NCBI GenBank assembly: GCA_900321055.1
Contig: ONUQ01000123.1
Span: 1 to 6,031, forward strand
From: an uncultured Elusimicrobia bacterium
GTDB lineage: Bacteria; Elusimicrobiota; Endomicrobiia; Endomicrobiales; Endomicrobiaceae
Direction: 5' to 3'
Length of the DNA: 6,031 nt
Shown here: piece by piece, positions 1-5,749 of the stretch
Layout: each line of letters starts with the position of its first letter
Numbering within the stretch: position 1 is the first letter of the stretch
Translations under genes and position numbers: made by a program
Notes under the pieces: model-generated
What the model was told of the DNA's origin: nothing
The model's database searches: none
What the model saw: the letters and a program-made list of their open reading frames with translations, nothing else

Positions 1-29
1 ACAAAATAAAAACATAAAGTGATTTTGGT

Positions 30-902
30 ATGCAAATAAAAAATATATTTAACCGGAAAGAAAACAGTTACAAAAACAATTACGGACATATTTTAGTAAT
101 AGCAGGTTCTCATACTATGCCCGGAGCTGCCGTTATGTGTGCAAATTCCGCAATAACTTCAGGTGCAGGGCTTGTTACCGTTGCTTTTCCGAAATCCGCT
201 TATATGTCAATTTCCGCTAACATAAAACCTGAAATTATGCTTTTACCTTTAGAAGAAAATATTCAAGATATCACAAAATCTGCTCAAAATAAAATTTTAA
301 ATTTTATAAAAGACAAAAACATATCTTCTGTTGCTATCGGTTGCGGAATGGGAAAAATTGCATCATTAAAAAATTTAATATTTTCAATAATAAAAAATTT
401 TGACATTTATATGACTATTGATGCTGACGGATTAAATTCCTTACGGAATATTCAAAAAAATTCTGTAATAAAAGAGTTTAAAAATTCAAAAGCGAAAATA
501 ATAGTTACCCCCCACCCAAAAGAATTTGAAAGGATATCCGGCATTAAATATAAAGACGATAAAAAATACAGGAAACAAATAACTAAAACTTTTGCTAAAA
601 ACAATGATATAATCTGTTTATTAAAAGGTCATAATAGTGTTGTTAGTGACGGGAAGAAGTTGTATATAAACAACACCGGAAATCCAGGTATGGCAACAGC
701 AGGAAGCGGTGATGTTTTAACCGGAATTGTATCTGCATTTGTATGTAATGAAAATAAAGATTTATTACTAAAAGTTGCAACTGCGGTATATATTCATGGA
801 CTTGCAGGAGATTTTGCAAGTAAAGAAAAAACTCAAACTTGTATGTGTGCAACAGACATAACAAATAACATTTATAAAGCAATACAAAAAATTTCTAAAT
901 AA
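30..902 (+). CDS. nnrD: ADP-dependent (S)-NAD(P)H-hydrate dehydratase (YjeF C-terminal / carbohydrate-kinase family), stand-alone
   Basis: Cytosolic cofactor-repair enzyme. The family dehydrates the S form of hydrated NADH/NADPH (NADHX/NADPHX) back to NAD(P)H, in bacteria using ADP. The 290-aa ribokinase-like fold is clear: an N-terminal YGHILVIAGS segment (18-27) and the GAGLVTVAFP strand (45-54), then IDADGLN (130-136), TPHPKEF (160-166), LLKGHNSVVSDG (197-208) and the nucleotide/active-site signature GNPGMATAGSGDVLTG (217-232), with D228 as the expected catalytic aspartate. AVYIHGLAGDFA near 252-263 is also typical. Only the dehydratase domain is present; the NnrE/YjeF_N epimerase domain found fused in E. 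coli-type proteins is absent, and the length matches single-domain homologues. An in-frame TAA at 15-17, with no GTG or TTG after it, makes the ATG at 30 the only credible start, although no clear Shine-Dalgarno site precedes it. It is probably cotranscribed with the downstream amidohydrolase. Confidence 0.95.
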   Translation: MQIKNIFNRKENSYKNNYGHILVIAGSHTMPGAAVMCANSAITSGAGLVTVAFPKSAYMSISANIKPEIMLLPLEENIQDITKSAQNKILNFIKDKNISSVAIGCGMGKIASLKNLIFSIIKNFDIYMTIDADGLNSLRNIQKNSVIKEFKNSKAKIIVTPHPKEFERISGIKYKDDKKYRKQITKTFAKNNDIICLLKGHNSVVSDGKKLYINNTGNPGMATAGSGDVLTGIVSAFVCNENKDLLLKVATAVYIHGLAGDFASKEKTQTCMCATDITNNIYKAIQKISK

Positions 903-912
903 TTTTGATATC

Positions 913-916
913 GGAG
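913..916 (+). promoter_or_regulatory. Ribosome binding site of the M20 amidohydrolase
   Basis: GGAG lies seven bases upstream of the ATG at 924, inside the 21-base gap after the nnrD stop. It fixes the start of the second gene and supports a two-gene operon with independent initiation, because no promoter fits in the gap. Confidence 0.75.
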
Positions 917-923
917 TAAAAAA

Positions 924-2084
924 ATGAACTTATTTGAAAAATTAAAAAATATCAGAAGAATCCTTCATAAAAATCCGGAACTTAGTAATAAAGAATTTAA
1001 AACTGCCGACTTCGTAGAAAAAAATTTAAAAGATTTAGGAATAAAAACATACAGATTGTGCAAAACCGGAGTTATCGGAATATTGGAAGGAACAAAAAAA
1101 ACTTCCGATAAAAAAAGAACTATAGCTTTAAGAGCTGATTTGGATGCACTACCTATACAAGAAAAAAACAATCATTCATATAAATCACAAAATAATGGCA
1201 TAATGCATGCTTGCGGGCATGACGGGAACACAACAATATTGCTTGGTACGGCAATGATTTTGGATGAACAAAAAAAAGAATTTTCCGGTAAAGTTCAATT
1301 TACTTTTCAGTTAGACGAAGAAACTGCGGGTGGCTCCAAATATATGATTGAAGAAGGTGTTTTATCAAAAAATAAAGTTGATTGTATAATAGGAGTTCAT
1401 GTAAGTCCATGGCATAAAACAGGAAAAATTGCATTAAAATACGGTGCAATGATGGCAGGAGTAGATAAGTTTGTTATAGAAATAAAAGGATTATTGGGAC
1501 ATGGAGCTTGTCCGCATTTATCAAAAGATTCTATTGTTGCTTCAAGTGAATTTATTATGTCTTTACAAACAATAGTTTCAAGAATAATAAACCCTGTTGA
1601 ACCGGCAGTTGTAACCGTCGGAAAAATTGAAGGCGGGCACCAATACAATATAATTGCAGATAAAGTGACAATTGTGGGAACCGTTAGAACTTTTAGTCTA
1701 AAAACAAGAGAACTCATAAAAAAAGAAATGATAAAAAGACTGCAAGGAATTTGCAAAAATTATTCTATGACATACACATTTGATTATCAAATATTAAATT
1801 CTCCTTTAATCAATGACGATTGTATTGTAAATTTGTGTCTTGAAAGTGCAAAACAATGTTATGGAAATAAAAATATTGAACTATTGCAAAATCCTTCTAT
1901 GGCCGGTGAAGATTTTGCAGAATATTTAAAGGAAATTAAAGGTGCTTTCGTTTATATAGGAACTTCTTCAAATAAAGCCACTTCTTATCCGTGGCACCAC
2001 GAGAAATTTGATTTGGATGAAAAAGCTCTTGTTGGCGGAGCCGAATTTTTAGCAAACACGGCAAAACTTTTCTTAAATAAATGA
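924..2084 (+). CDS. M20D-family metallo-amidohydrolase (N-acyl-amino acid / hippurate hydrolase-like)
   Basis: Zinc- or manganese-type peptidase-family M20 hydrolase, 386 aa, full length for the HipO/IAA-amino-acid-hydrolase group, which removes N-acyl groups from amino acids or related amides. Motifs run in family order: RRILHKNPELSNKEF (11-25), RADLDALPIQE (70-80), MHACGHDGN (94-102) with metal ligands C97 and H99, FQLDEETAGGS (128-138) with E132 as general base and E133 as ligand, GVHVSPW (157-163) with H159, the dimerisation-domain segment GLLGHGACPH (189-198) followed by LQTIVSR (214-220), GTVRTF (252-257), MAGEDF (326-331) and WHHEKFDLDE (357-366) with H358 as the expected last ligand. 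All metal and catalytic positions are therefore kept. Usual QPAEE reads QLDEE here. There is no signal peptide, so it is cytosolic. The substrate cannot be told from sequence; acetylated or other acylated amino acids or peptidoglycan-derived amides are possible. It sits 21 bases after nnrD. Confidence 0.9.
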   Translation: MNLFEKLKNIRRILHKNPELSNKEFKTADFVEKNLKDLGIKTYRLCKTGVIGILEGTKKTSDKKRTIALRADLDALPIQEKNNHSYKSQNNGIMHACGHDGNTTILLGTAMILDEQKKEFSGKVQFTFQLDEETAGGSKYMIEEGVLSKNKVDCIIGVHVSPWHKTGKIALKYGAMMAGVDKFVIEIKGLLGHGACPHLSKDSIVASSEFIMSLQTIVSRIINPVEPAVVTVGKIEGGHQYNIIADKVTIVGTVRTFSLKTRELIKKEMIKRLQGICKNYSMTYTFDYQILNSPLINDDCIVNLCLESAKQCYGNKNIELLQNPSMAGEDFAEYLKEIKGAFVYIGTSSNKATSYPWHHEKFDLDEKALVGGAEFLANTAKLFLNK

Positions 2085-2097
2085 CAAGAACAAACCA

Positions 2098-2122
2098 TAT
2101 AAAACATTTAAATTGTTTTATA
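2098..2122. terminator. Weak candidate terminator hairpin between convergent genes
   Basis: A perfect 9-bp inverted repeat (TATAAAACA at 2098-2106, TGTTTTATA at 2114-2122) with a 7-base loop lies in the convergent gap between the amidohydrolase and the SemiSWEET gene. The stem has only one G:C pair, and the best following U-rich stretch (UGGUUUGUUCUU) is on the minus strand. A second AT-only palindrome at 2143-2156 is followed on the minus strand by T-rich sequence. Either could end the minus-strand operon; termination of the + operon is less clear. Confidence 0.3.
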
Positions 2123-2187
2123 ATAAAAAATAAAAAATTAAGATATAAATTTATATAACAATATTTAGTAATATTACAAACATACCG

Positions 2188-2460
2188 TTATTTTTTTAAT
2201 TTATCATATTTTATTTTTAAAACAATTTGTGTAAGTGATAAACAAAAGATTACTGCATTTGCAATCAGGACAGGCATAGTATTTGTTAAAATACCATAAA
2301 TTATCCACAAAAACACACCTGTTGTAAAAAGAACAAACATTCCCACTGAAACATCTTTTGCTGATTTTGTTTTAAAAGTTTTTATTATTTGCGGTAAAAA
2401 TGCTATTGTTGTAATTGTTGCAGAAATATATCCTAAAATTTCTATCATTATTGTTTCCAT
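2188..2460 (-). CDS. SemiSWEET family sugar transporter (PQ-loop, three transmembrane helices)
   Basis: Integral membrane protein of 90 aa, the normal size for bacterial SemiSWEETs, which dimerise to form a facilitative sugar (glucose/sucrose-type) uniporter. Three hydrophobic helices are visible at about 6-26, 40-58 and 63-82. Helix 1 carries the PQ motif (FLPQ, P23-Q24), TKSAKDVS (31-38) forms the usual cytoplasmic link, helix 2 ends LWIIYG (51-56), and helix 3 carries the conserved asparagine N68 that lines the sugar pocket in characterised homologues. The tail is lysine-rich. The ATG at 2460 is chosen because GGAG sits seven bases upstream. A second ATG at 2448 (Met5) overlaps the preceding stop as TAATG but is about 19 bases from that site. 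With the chosen start it overlaps the upstream ferredoxin gene by 13 bases, implying translational coupling. Family assignment is firm; the sugar is unknown. Confidence 0.88.
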   Translation of the reverse strand: METIMIEILGYISATITTIAFLPQIIKTFKTKSAKDVSVGMFVLFTTGVFLWIIYGILTNTMPVLIANAVIFCLSLTQIVLKIKYDKLKK

Positions 2461-3233
2461 TTCATATCTCCGATTTGTACTGCTCTATAAGTTTTAAGCA
2501 AAATTTTGTTACTCATTGCTTGTTGCGGGCAATAAGATATACATCTTAAACAAAAAATACATTTATCTTTAAACCGTGGAATATCTTCTATTTCTATATT
2601 TTCCGTAGGACATAAATTTACACAAGTTCCGCATCTGTTACATTTATTTTTATCTACTTTAAATTTCATTATTTTTTTTGCAAGTTTTGTAAGCCATAAT
2701 TTTGTTGTAACAAAGCCGGTTATCTTAAAAGCTATAAAAGAAAAAATGTTCGGTTTGGAAATTTCACCGTTACCCGCTATTATACCTTTTGTATATAGTT
2801 CTACTTTGTTAAATGTTTTTTCTATTCTTTCTTTATTTTTTGAATCTTTTAATACAAGTAAAAAATTATTTGGCATTATAAAACCTTTTGCACCAATAAT
2901 TTTATAATTTTTCTTTTCTAATATTTTTGCAATATGAGCTATCATTTTACAAGAACTATCACCCATTGTATCAAACAAAAATACTTCCGTATTGTTTCCG
3001 TTCGGCAAATTATCTATCCAGTTTCTTACTAGAGGATATGTGTTCCAAAAAGCAACCGTCCAACCTATACCTATTGTAGAATTTAAATTTATATTTTTAG
3101 GATTAACGGATTCCATTTTATAAACTTTACTTTGGCAAGAATTATTATTAAATACTTCAGAAATTTTATTTGCAACCAAAAGAGTATTTCCTGTTCCGGA
3201 AAAAACATAAATATCTATATTGCTATTATTCAT
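2448..3233 (-). CDS. EFR1-type flavodoxin/2[4Fe-4S] ferredoxin fusion protein
   Basis: Predicted cytosolic electron carrier. The N-terminal half is flavodoxin-like, with the FMN-phosphate loop FSGTGNT followed by LLVANKI and later YPLVRNWIDNLP and FLFDTMGD. The C-terminal part is a bacterial-type ferredoxin with two CX2CX2CX3CP clusters, C202/205/208/212 and C229/232/235/239 (numbered from an ATG at 3245), binding two [4Fe-4S] clusters. A hydrophobic stretch near 165-187 links the halves. This order is the EFR1 family layout, whose redox partners are mostly unknown. The start is placed at 3233, giving 261 aa, because GGAG at 3240-3243 is six bases upstream; the in-frame ATG at 3245 (265 aa) overlaps that same GGAG and so lacks its own site. 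The gene is first in an operon, with SemiSWEET overlapping its 3' end. The substrate or partner is not evident. Confidence 0.88.
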   Translation of the reverse strand: MNNSNIDIYVFSGTGNTLLVANKISEVFNNNSCQSKVYKMESVNPKNINLNSTIGIGWTVAFWNTYPLVRNWIDNLPNGNNTEVFLFDTMGDSSCKMIAHIAKILEKKNYKIIGAKGFIMPNNFLLVLKDSKNKERIEKTFNKVELYTKGIIAGNGEISKPNIFSFIAFKITGFVTTKLWLTKLAKKIMKFKVDKNKCNRCGTCVNLCPTENIEIEDIPRFKDKCIFCLRCISYCPQQAMSNKILLKTYRAVQIGDMKWKQ

Positions 3234-3239
3234 AAACTT

Positions 3240-3243
3240 CTCC
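3240..3243 (-). promoter_or_regulatory. Ribosome binding site deciding the EFR1-protein start
   Basis: GGAG followed by a six-base spacer (AAGTTT) precedes the ATG at 3233. The alternative ATG at 3245 reads ATGGAG and overlaps the site itself, so the downstream ATG is preferred. Confidence 0.7.
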
Positions 3244-3251
3244 ATAAATTT

Positions 3252-3273
3252 TCATAAATTATATAATTTATGA
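3252..3273. promoter_or_regulatory. Perfect 22-bp palindrome, candidate operator
   Basis: Each half reads TCATAAATTAT outward to centre, giving an uninterrupted 22-bp dyad with no mismatch. It covers the candidate -10 box of the EFR1/SemiSWEET operon. It is overlapped by a second dyad, TTTATGA-T-TCATAAA (3267-3281), and an extra direct copy of CATAAATT lies at 3243-3250, ten bases (one helical turn) from the copy at 3253-3260. This arrangement fits a repressor operator with several half-sites. AT-rich sequence makes dyads more common, so the functional claim is inference. Confidence 0.4.
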
Positions 3274-3285
3274 TTCATAAAACAA
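3258..3285 (-). promoter_or_regulatory. Candidate sigma-70 type promoter of the EFR1/SemiSWEET operon
   Basis: On the minus strand TATAAT (3263-3258) matches the -10 consensus exactly and TTGTTT (3285-3280) is a partial -35 with a 16-base spacer. Transcription would start near 3251, leaving a leader of about 18 bases that contains the GGAG site. In sequence this AT-rich, chance TATAAT boxes are frequent, so the support comes from its position just upstream of the gene. Confidence 0.45.
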
Positions 3286-3481
3286 AACATATTCAAACAG
3301 CTCCGTTATTTTATAAACAATAAATAATTTTTAGTATCAATTCACAAACTGTTTTACTTTAACTTTTTATAAATTAATTGTTTCAAGAATAAAATAATCC
3401 GGAAAATTCATTTATAAAAAAGATTTGCTTTATTGCCGGTTATAAAGAAATAAAAAATATTTCATAAAATTATTGTTTTGT

Positions 3482-3515
3482 AAAAAAGCAGTTTGATTTT
3501 TGAATCGGCTCAACT
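3482..3515 (-). terminator. Candidate intrinsic terminator of mnmG
   Basis: Read on the minus strand, AGTTGA (3515-3510) can pair with TCAAACT (3496-3490) with one bulged base, and GC then six T residues (3487-3482) follow. A competing inner GATT/AATC stem also forms. The site starts 26 bases past the mnmG stop, where a terminator would be expected. The stem is short, so this is tentative. Confidence 0.35.
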
Positions 3516-3540
3516 TAAAAATTTTTAAATAAAAAACATT

Positions 3541-5301
3541 TTATGATTTTTTTAGTTTCTCTATTGCTATATTTAGGAACAAAATATCACTGGGCTTTAT
3601 ACCGGGAATCCTGTTTGCCTGTCCTAATGTTGTAGGATTAACTTTCTTTAACTTTTCTTTTGTTTCCGCAGATAATGTAGAAATTGAATCATAATCTAAA
3701 TCTTGAGGAATTTGTTTATTTTCATATTTAGCAATTTTTTTTGCAGTTTGTTCCTGAATATTTATATATCCTTCATACTTTCTTGTAATTTCTAATTCCT
3801 CTTTTATTTTTTCTTGAGACCATGGTGCCAGTTCTTCATTACTTGGTATAGATGCATTTTGATTGTCATAAAGATTTACTAAAGTATCTCTATATAACAA
3901 AAATTTCTTATACATACCATCCGAAATTAAACCTATTTGATGACCTAACTCCATAAGTCTTAAATCTGCATTGTCGTTTCTGATACTTAATCTGTACTCT
4001 GCTCTTGATGTAAACATTCTATATGGTTCATCTACACTTTTTGTTACCAAATCATCTATTAATATTCCAATATATGCTTCTTGTCTGTTTAGTATTAGCG
4101 GATGTCTATCCATAATTTTAAGTGCTGCATTTATACCTGCAATTATACCTTGACCCGCAGCTTCTTCGTACCCCGTAGTTCCGTTTATCTGCCCAGCAAG
4201 ATAAAGATTTTCAATATTTTTAGTTTCTAAAGTATGTTTTATTTGGGTAGGAGGAACATAGTCATATTCTATGGCATAACCGTATCTTGTTATTTTTACG
4301 GATTCTAATCCTTCTATGGAATGTAGTAAATCCTGTTGAACTGTTTCCCCTAACCCCGTAAATAATCCGTTTATATAAATTTCTTTGGTAGATAAACATT
4401 CCGGTTCTAAAAACAGTTGATGTCTTGTCCTTTCGGGAAATCTTACAATTTTATCTTCTATTGAAGGGCAATATCTTGGACCATGAGCATTTGCAAGCCC
4501 GTTATATAAAGACGATTCTTTTATATTATCTTTAATTATTTTATGAGTATTTTCATTTGAATATACCAAATAGCAAGAAACCTGTTTTTTAGTTTGTTGC
4601 CAAACGGATGCATTCGTAAAATGAGAAAAAGGTATCGGAGGATTATCTCCCGGTTGTTCTTGCATTTTTGAATAATCTACCGTAGAACCGTTAACTCTTG
4701 GTGGTGTACATGTAGTAAATCTTGATATTTGAAGACCGCAATCTTTTTGTAAAGATTGAGATAAATCTATAGATGCTTTTTCGCTAAATCTTCCACCATC
4801 AAATACCGTTTTTCCTACAAATATTTTTCCGTTTAAAAATGTTCCTGTGGTAACAATAACCGATTTTGCTTCTATTATTTCACTTAAATTTGTTTTTACT
4901 CCGACAATTTTACCGCTTTTTACTATCAGTTGTGTAACTGTTGCTTGTAATAATTCTAAATTTTTTTGTGATATTATGGAATTTTGCATAAATGCGGAGT
5001 AAAGTTTTTTATCGCATTGTGCTCTCGGTGACCATACCGCAGGACCTCTTGATTTGTTGAGCATTTTGAATTGGATACCGGCCATATCCGTAATCCAACC
5101 CATTTCTCCGCCCAAAGCATCTATTTCTCTAACTATTTGCCCTTTAGCAATTCCGCCAATGGCAGGATTACAAGGCATATTAGCTATCAAATCTATATTT
5201 TGTGTAATAAGTAAAGATTTTAATCCTAATCTTGCAGGAGCAAGAGCAGCTTCACAGCCTGCATTTCCTCCACCAATAACTATAACATCATAACTGTTCA
5301 T
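3541..5301 (-). CDS. mnmG: tRNA uridine-5-carboxymethylaminomethyl(34) synthesis enzyme MnmG (GidA), compact form
   Basis: FAD-dependent tRNA-modifying enzyme that works with the GTPase MnmE to install the (carboxymethyl)aminomethyl group at C5 of wobble U34, using methylene-tetrahydrofolate and NADH. Visible motifs are the FAD-binding GGGNAGCEAA (10-19), CNPAIGGIAKGQIVREIDALGG (44-65) with conserved C44, RGPAVWSPRAQCDKKLY (85-101), GPRYCPSIEDK (274-284) with the second conserved cysteine C278, GYAIEYD (341-347), AGQINGTTGYEEAAGQG (369-385) and EPYRMFTSRAEYRL (425-438). The MnmE/tRNA-binding helical C-terminal domain begins near 505 (KYEGYI) and ends with the usual LSAETKEKL, GQANRI and GIKPSDI segments, so the C-terminus is complete. 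At 586 aa it is shorter than the roughly 630-aa E. coli enzyme; the missing residues fall mainly in the linker at about 475-500. AGGG six bases upstream supports the ATG at 5301. It appears to be transcribed alone. Confidence 0.97.
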   Translation of the reverse strand: MNSYDVIVIGGGNAGCEAALAPARLGLKSLLITQNIDLIANMPCNPAIGGIAKGQIVREIDALGGEMGWITDMAGIQFKMLNKSRGPAVWSPRAQCDKKLYSAFMQNSIISQKNLELLQATVTQLIVKSGKIVGVKTNLSEIIEAKSVIVTTGTFLNGKIFVGKTVFDGGRFSEKASIDLSQSLQKDCGLQISRFTTCTPPRVNGSTVDYSKMQEQPGDNPPIPFSHFTNASVWQQTKKQVSCYLVYSNENTHKIIKDNIKESSLYNGLANAHGPRYCPSIEDKIVRFPERTRHQLFLEPECLSTKEIYINGLFTGLGETVQQDLLHSIEGLESVKITRYGYAIEYDYVPPTQIKHTLETKNIENLYLAGQINGTTGYEEAAGQGIIAGINAALKIMDRHPLILNRQEAYIGILIDDLVTKSVDEPYRMFTSRAEYRLSIRNDNADLRLMELGHQIGLISDGMYKKFLLYRDTLVNLYDNQNASIPSNEELAPWSQEKIKEELEITRKYEGYINIQEQTAKKIAKYENKQIPQDLDYDSISTLSAETKEKLKKVNPTTLGQANRIPGIKPSDILFLNIAIEKLKKS

Positions 5302-5307
5302 TTCTTA

Positions 5308-5311
5308 CCCT
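5308..5311 (-). promoter_or_regulatory. Ribosome binding site of mnmG
   Basis: AGGG followed by the six-base spacer TAAGAA precedes the ATG at 5301, and the encoded N-terminus (MNSYDVIVIGGG) is where MnmG proteins normally begin. Both observations support this start. Confidence 0.65.
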
Positions 5312-5322
5312 AATTTTAAATA

Positions 5323-5350
5323 ATTATAGATTTTAATTTACAACAAATAA
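5323..5350 (-). promoter_or_regulatory. Candidate mnmG promoter
   Basis: An exact TATAAT (5328-5323 on the minus strand) lies 21 bases before the mnmG ATG, with only a poor -35 match (TTATTT, 5350-5345, 16-base spacer). The implied leader is about 15 bases and contains the AGGG site. An imperfect 18-bp dyad (TTACAACAA / TTGTGATAA, 5358-5375, 7 of 9 pairs) sits just upstream and could be a protein-binding site or chance. Confidence 0.4.
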
Positions 5351-5380
5351 GAATATTTTACAACAATTGTGATAAGAAGA

Positions 5381-5414
5381 AAAATATATTACCGTTTTCT
5401 ATAAAAAAAACAGT
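5381..5414 (-). terminator. Candidate intrinsic terminator upstream of mnmG
   Basis: On the minus strand ACTGTTTT (5414-5407) pairs with AAAACGGT (5398-5391) as an 8-bp RNA stem with one G-U wobble and an 8-base loop, then AATATATTTTT follows. It could stop transcription arriving from the ABC gene before the mnmG promoter, though it lies about 335 bases past that gene's stop and its U-tract is delayed. Confidence 0.35.
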
Positions 5415-5457
5415 GAGAAGAATAAAAAAACTAAACTATAAAAATAAACAAAAAAGA

Positions 5458-5477
5458 TACAAAATATTACAAAATAT
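5458..5477. repeat. Perfect tandem duplication of a 10-mer
   Basis: TACAAAATAT occurs twice head to tail without mismatch. The period is close to one helical turn. It may be a small slippage duplication or a pair of binding sites; there is no other copy nearby that would suggest a larger array. Confidence 0.6.
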
Positions 5478-5749
5478 AAATTTTTATCAATTATATCAAC
5501 ACAATTATTCTTCTCTATATATTTTTAACTTCATATAAATTATCACTTTTGAATCTAAATGATATTTTATCTTCCTTTTATATTTTATAAATTTTTATAT
5601 CTTTTCAACTAAGTAAATTACATTTTTAAGATTTTACACACTCAAAATCGGATAGAAACACTTTGAATAATTGTAACAAACAAAGTTTTACAAAAACTCA
5701 TACACTAAAAACAAATCATAAATATGTAAAGCAAATATTACTATATTGT

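Larger units (their letters stand above)
3246..3540. other. Non-coding interval between mnmG and the EFR1 operon
   Basis: About 300 bases without a gene. Its mnmG-proximal end holds a possible mnmG terminator (3482-3515) and a 14-bp AT palindrome just after the stop; its other end holds the promoter and palindrome of the EFR1 operon. The middle (about 3290-3480) is plain AT-rich sequence in which I see no tRNA, conserved RNA or credible small ORF. Confidence 0.5.
5302..5749. other. Long AT-rich non-coding interval between the ABC ATPase and mnmG
   Basis: A 448-base gap with no credible ORF on either strand and no tRNA-like structure. The mnmG-proximal end holds the promoter, a dyad and a possible terminator hairpin; a tandem 10-mer lies near the middle. 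The + strand is A-rich from about 5400 to 5480 and T-rich from about 5480 to 5600. An 11-bp inverted repeat (5415-5425 / 5505-5515) also occurs but is about what chance gives in such biased sequence. The rest shows nothing I can name. Confidence 0.5.

Noticed and set aside
1..29. Possible end of an upstream gene (for example acpS, a frequent neighbour of nnrD)
   Set aside because: Stops occur in all three frames within 29 bases, leaving too few codons to recognise any protein.
643..882. 79-codon minus-strand ORF inside nnrD
   Set aside because: It is antisense to the conserved GNPGMATAGSGD region of NnrD and resembles no protein family.
1397..1756. 119-codon minus-strand ORF inside the amidohydrolase gene
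   Set aside because: It is antisense to a fully conserved M20D coding region, shows no recognisable family features and has no separate context.
2160..2175. AATATT-TAGT-AATATT hairpin as a terminator
   Set aside because: It is a six-bp stem of A:T pairs only, built from a self-complementary hexamer, with no adjacent U-tract; expected by chance here.
5054..5293. 79-codon + strand ORF with hydrophobic residues inside mnmG
   Set aside because: It is the antisense shadow of the conserved FAD-binding N-terminus of MnmG; its hydrophobicity follows from the complementary codons.
5415..5515. 11-bp perfect inverted repeat GAGAAGAATAA / TTATTCTTCTC with a 79-base spacer, possibly mobile-element ends
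   Set aside because: There is no ORF between the arms and no target duplication, and a rough estimate gives about one such match by chance in a gap of this composition.
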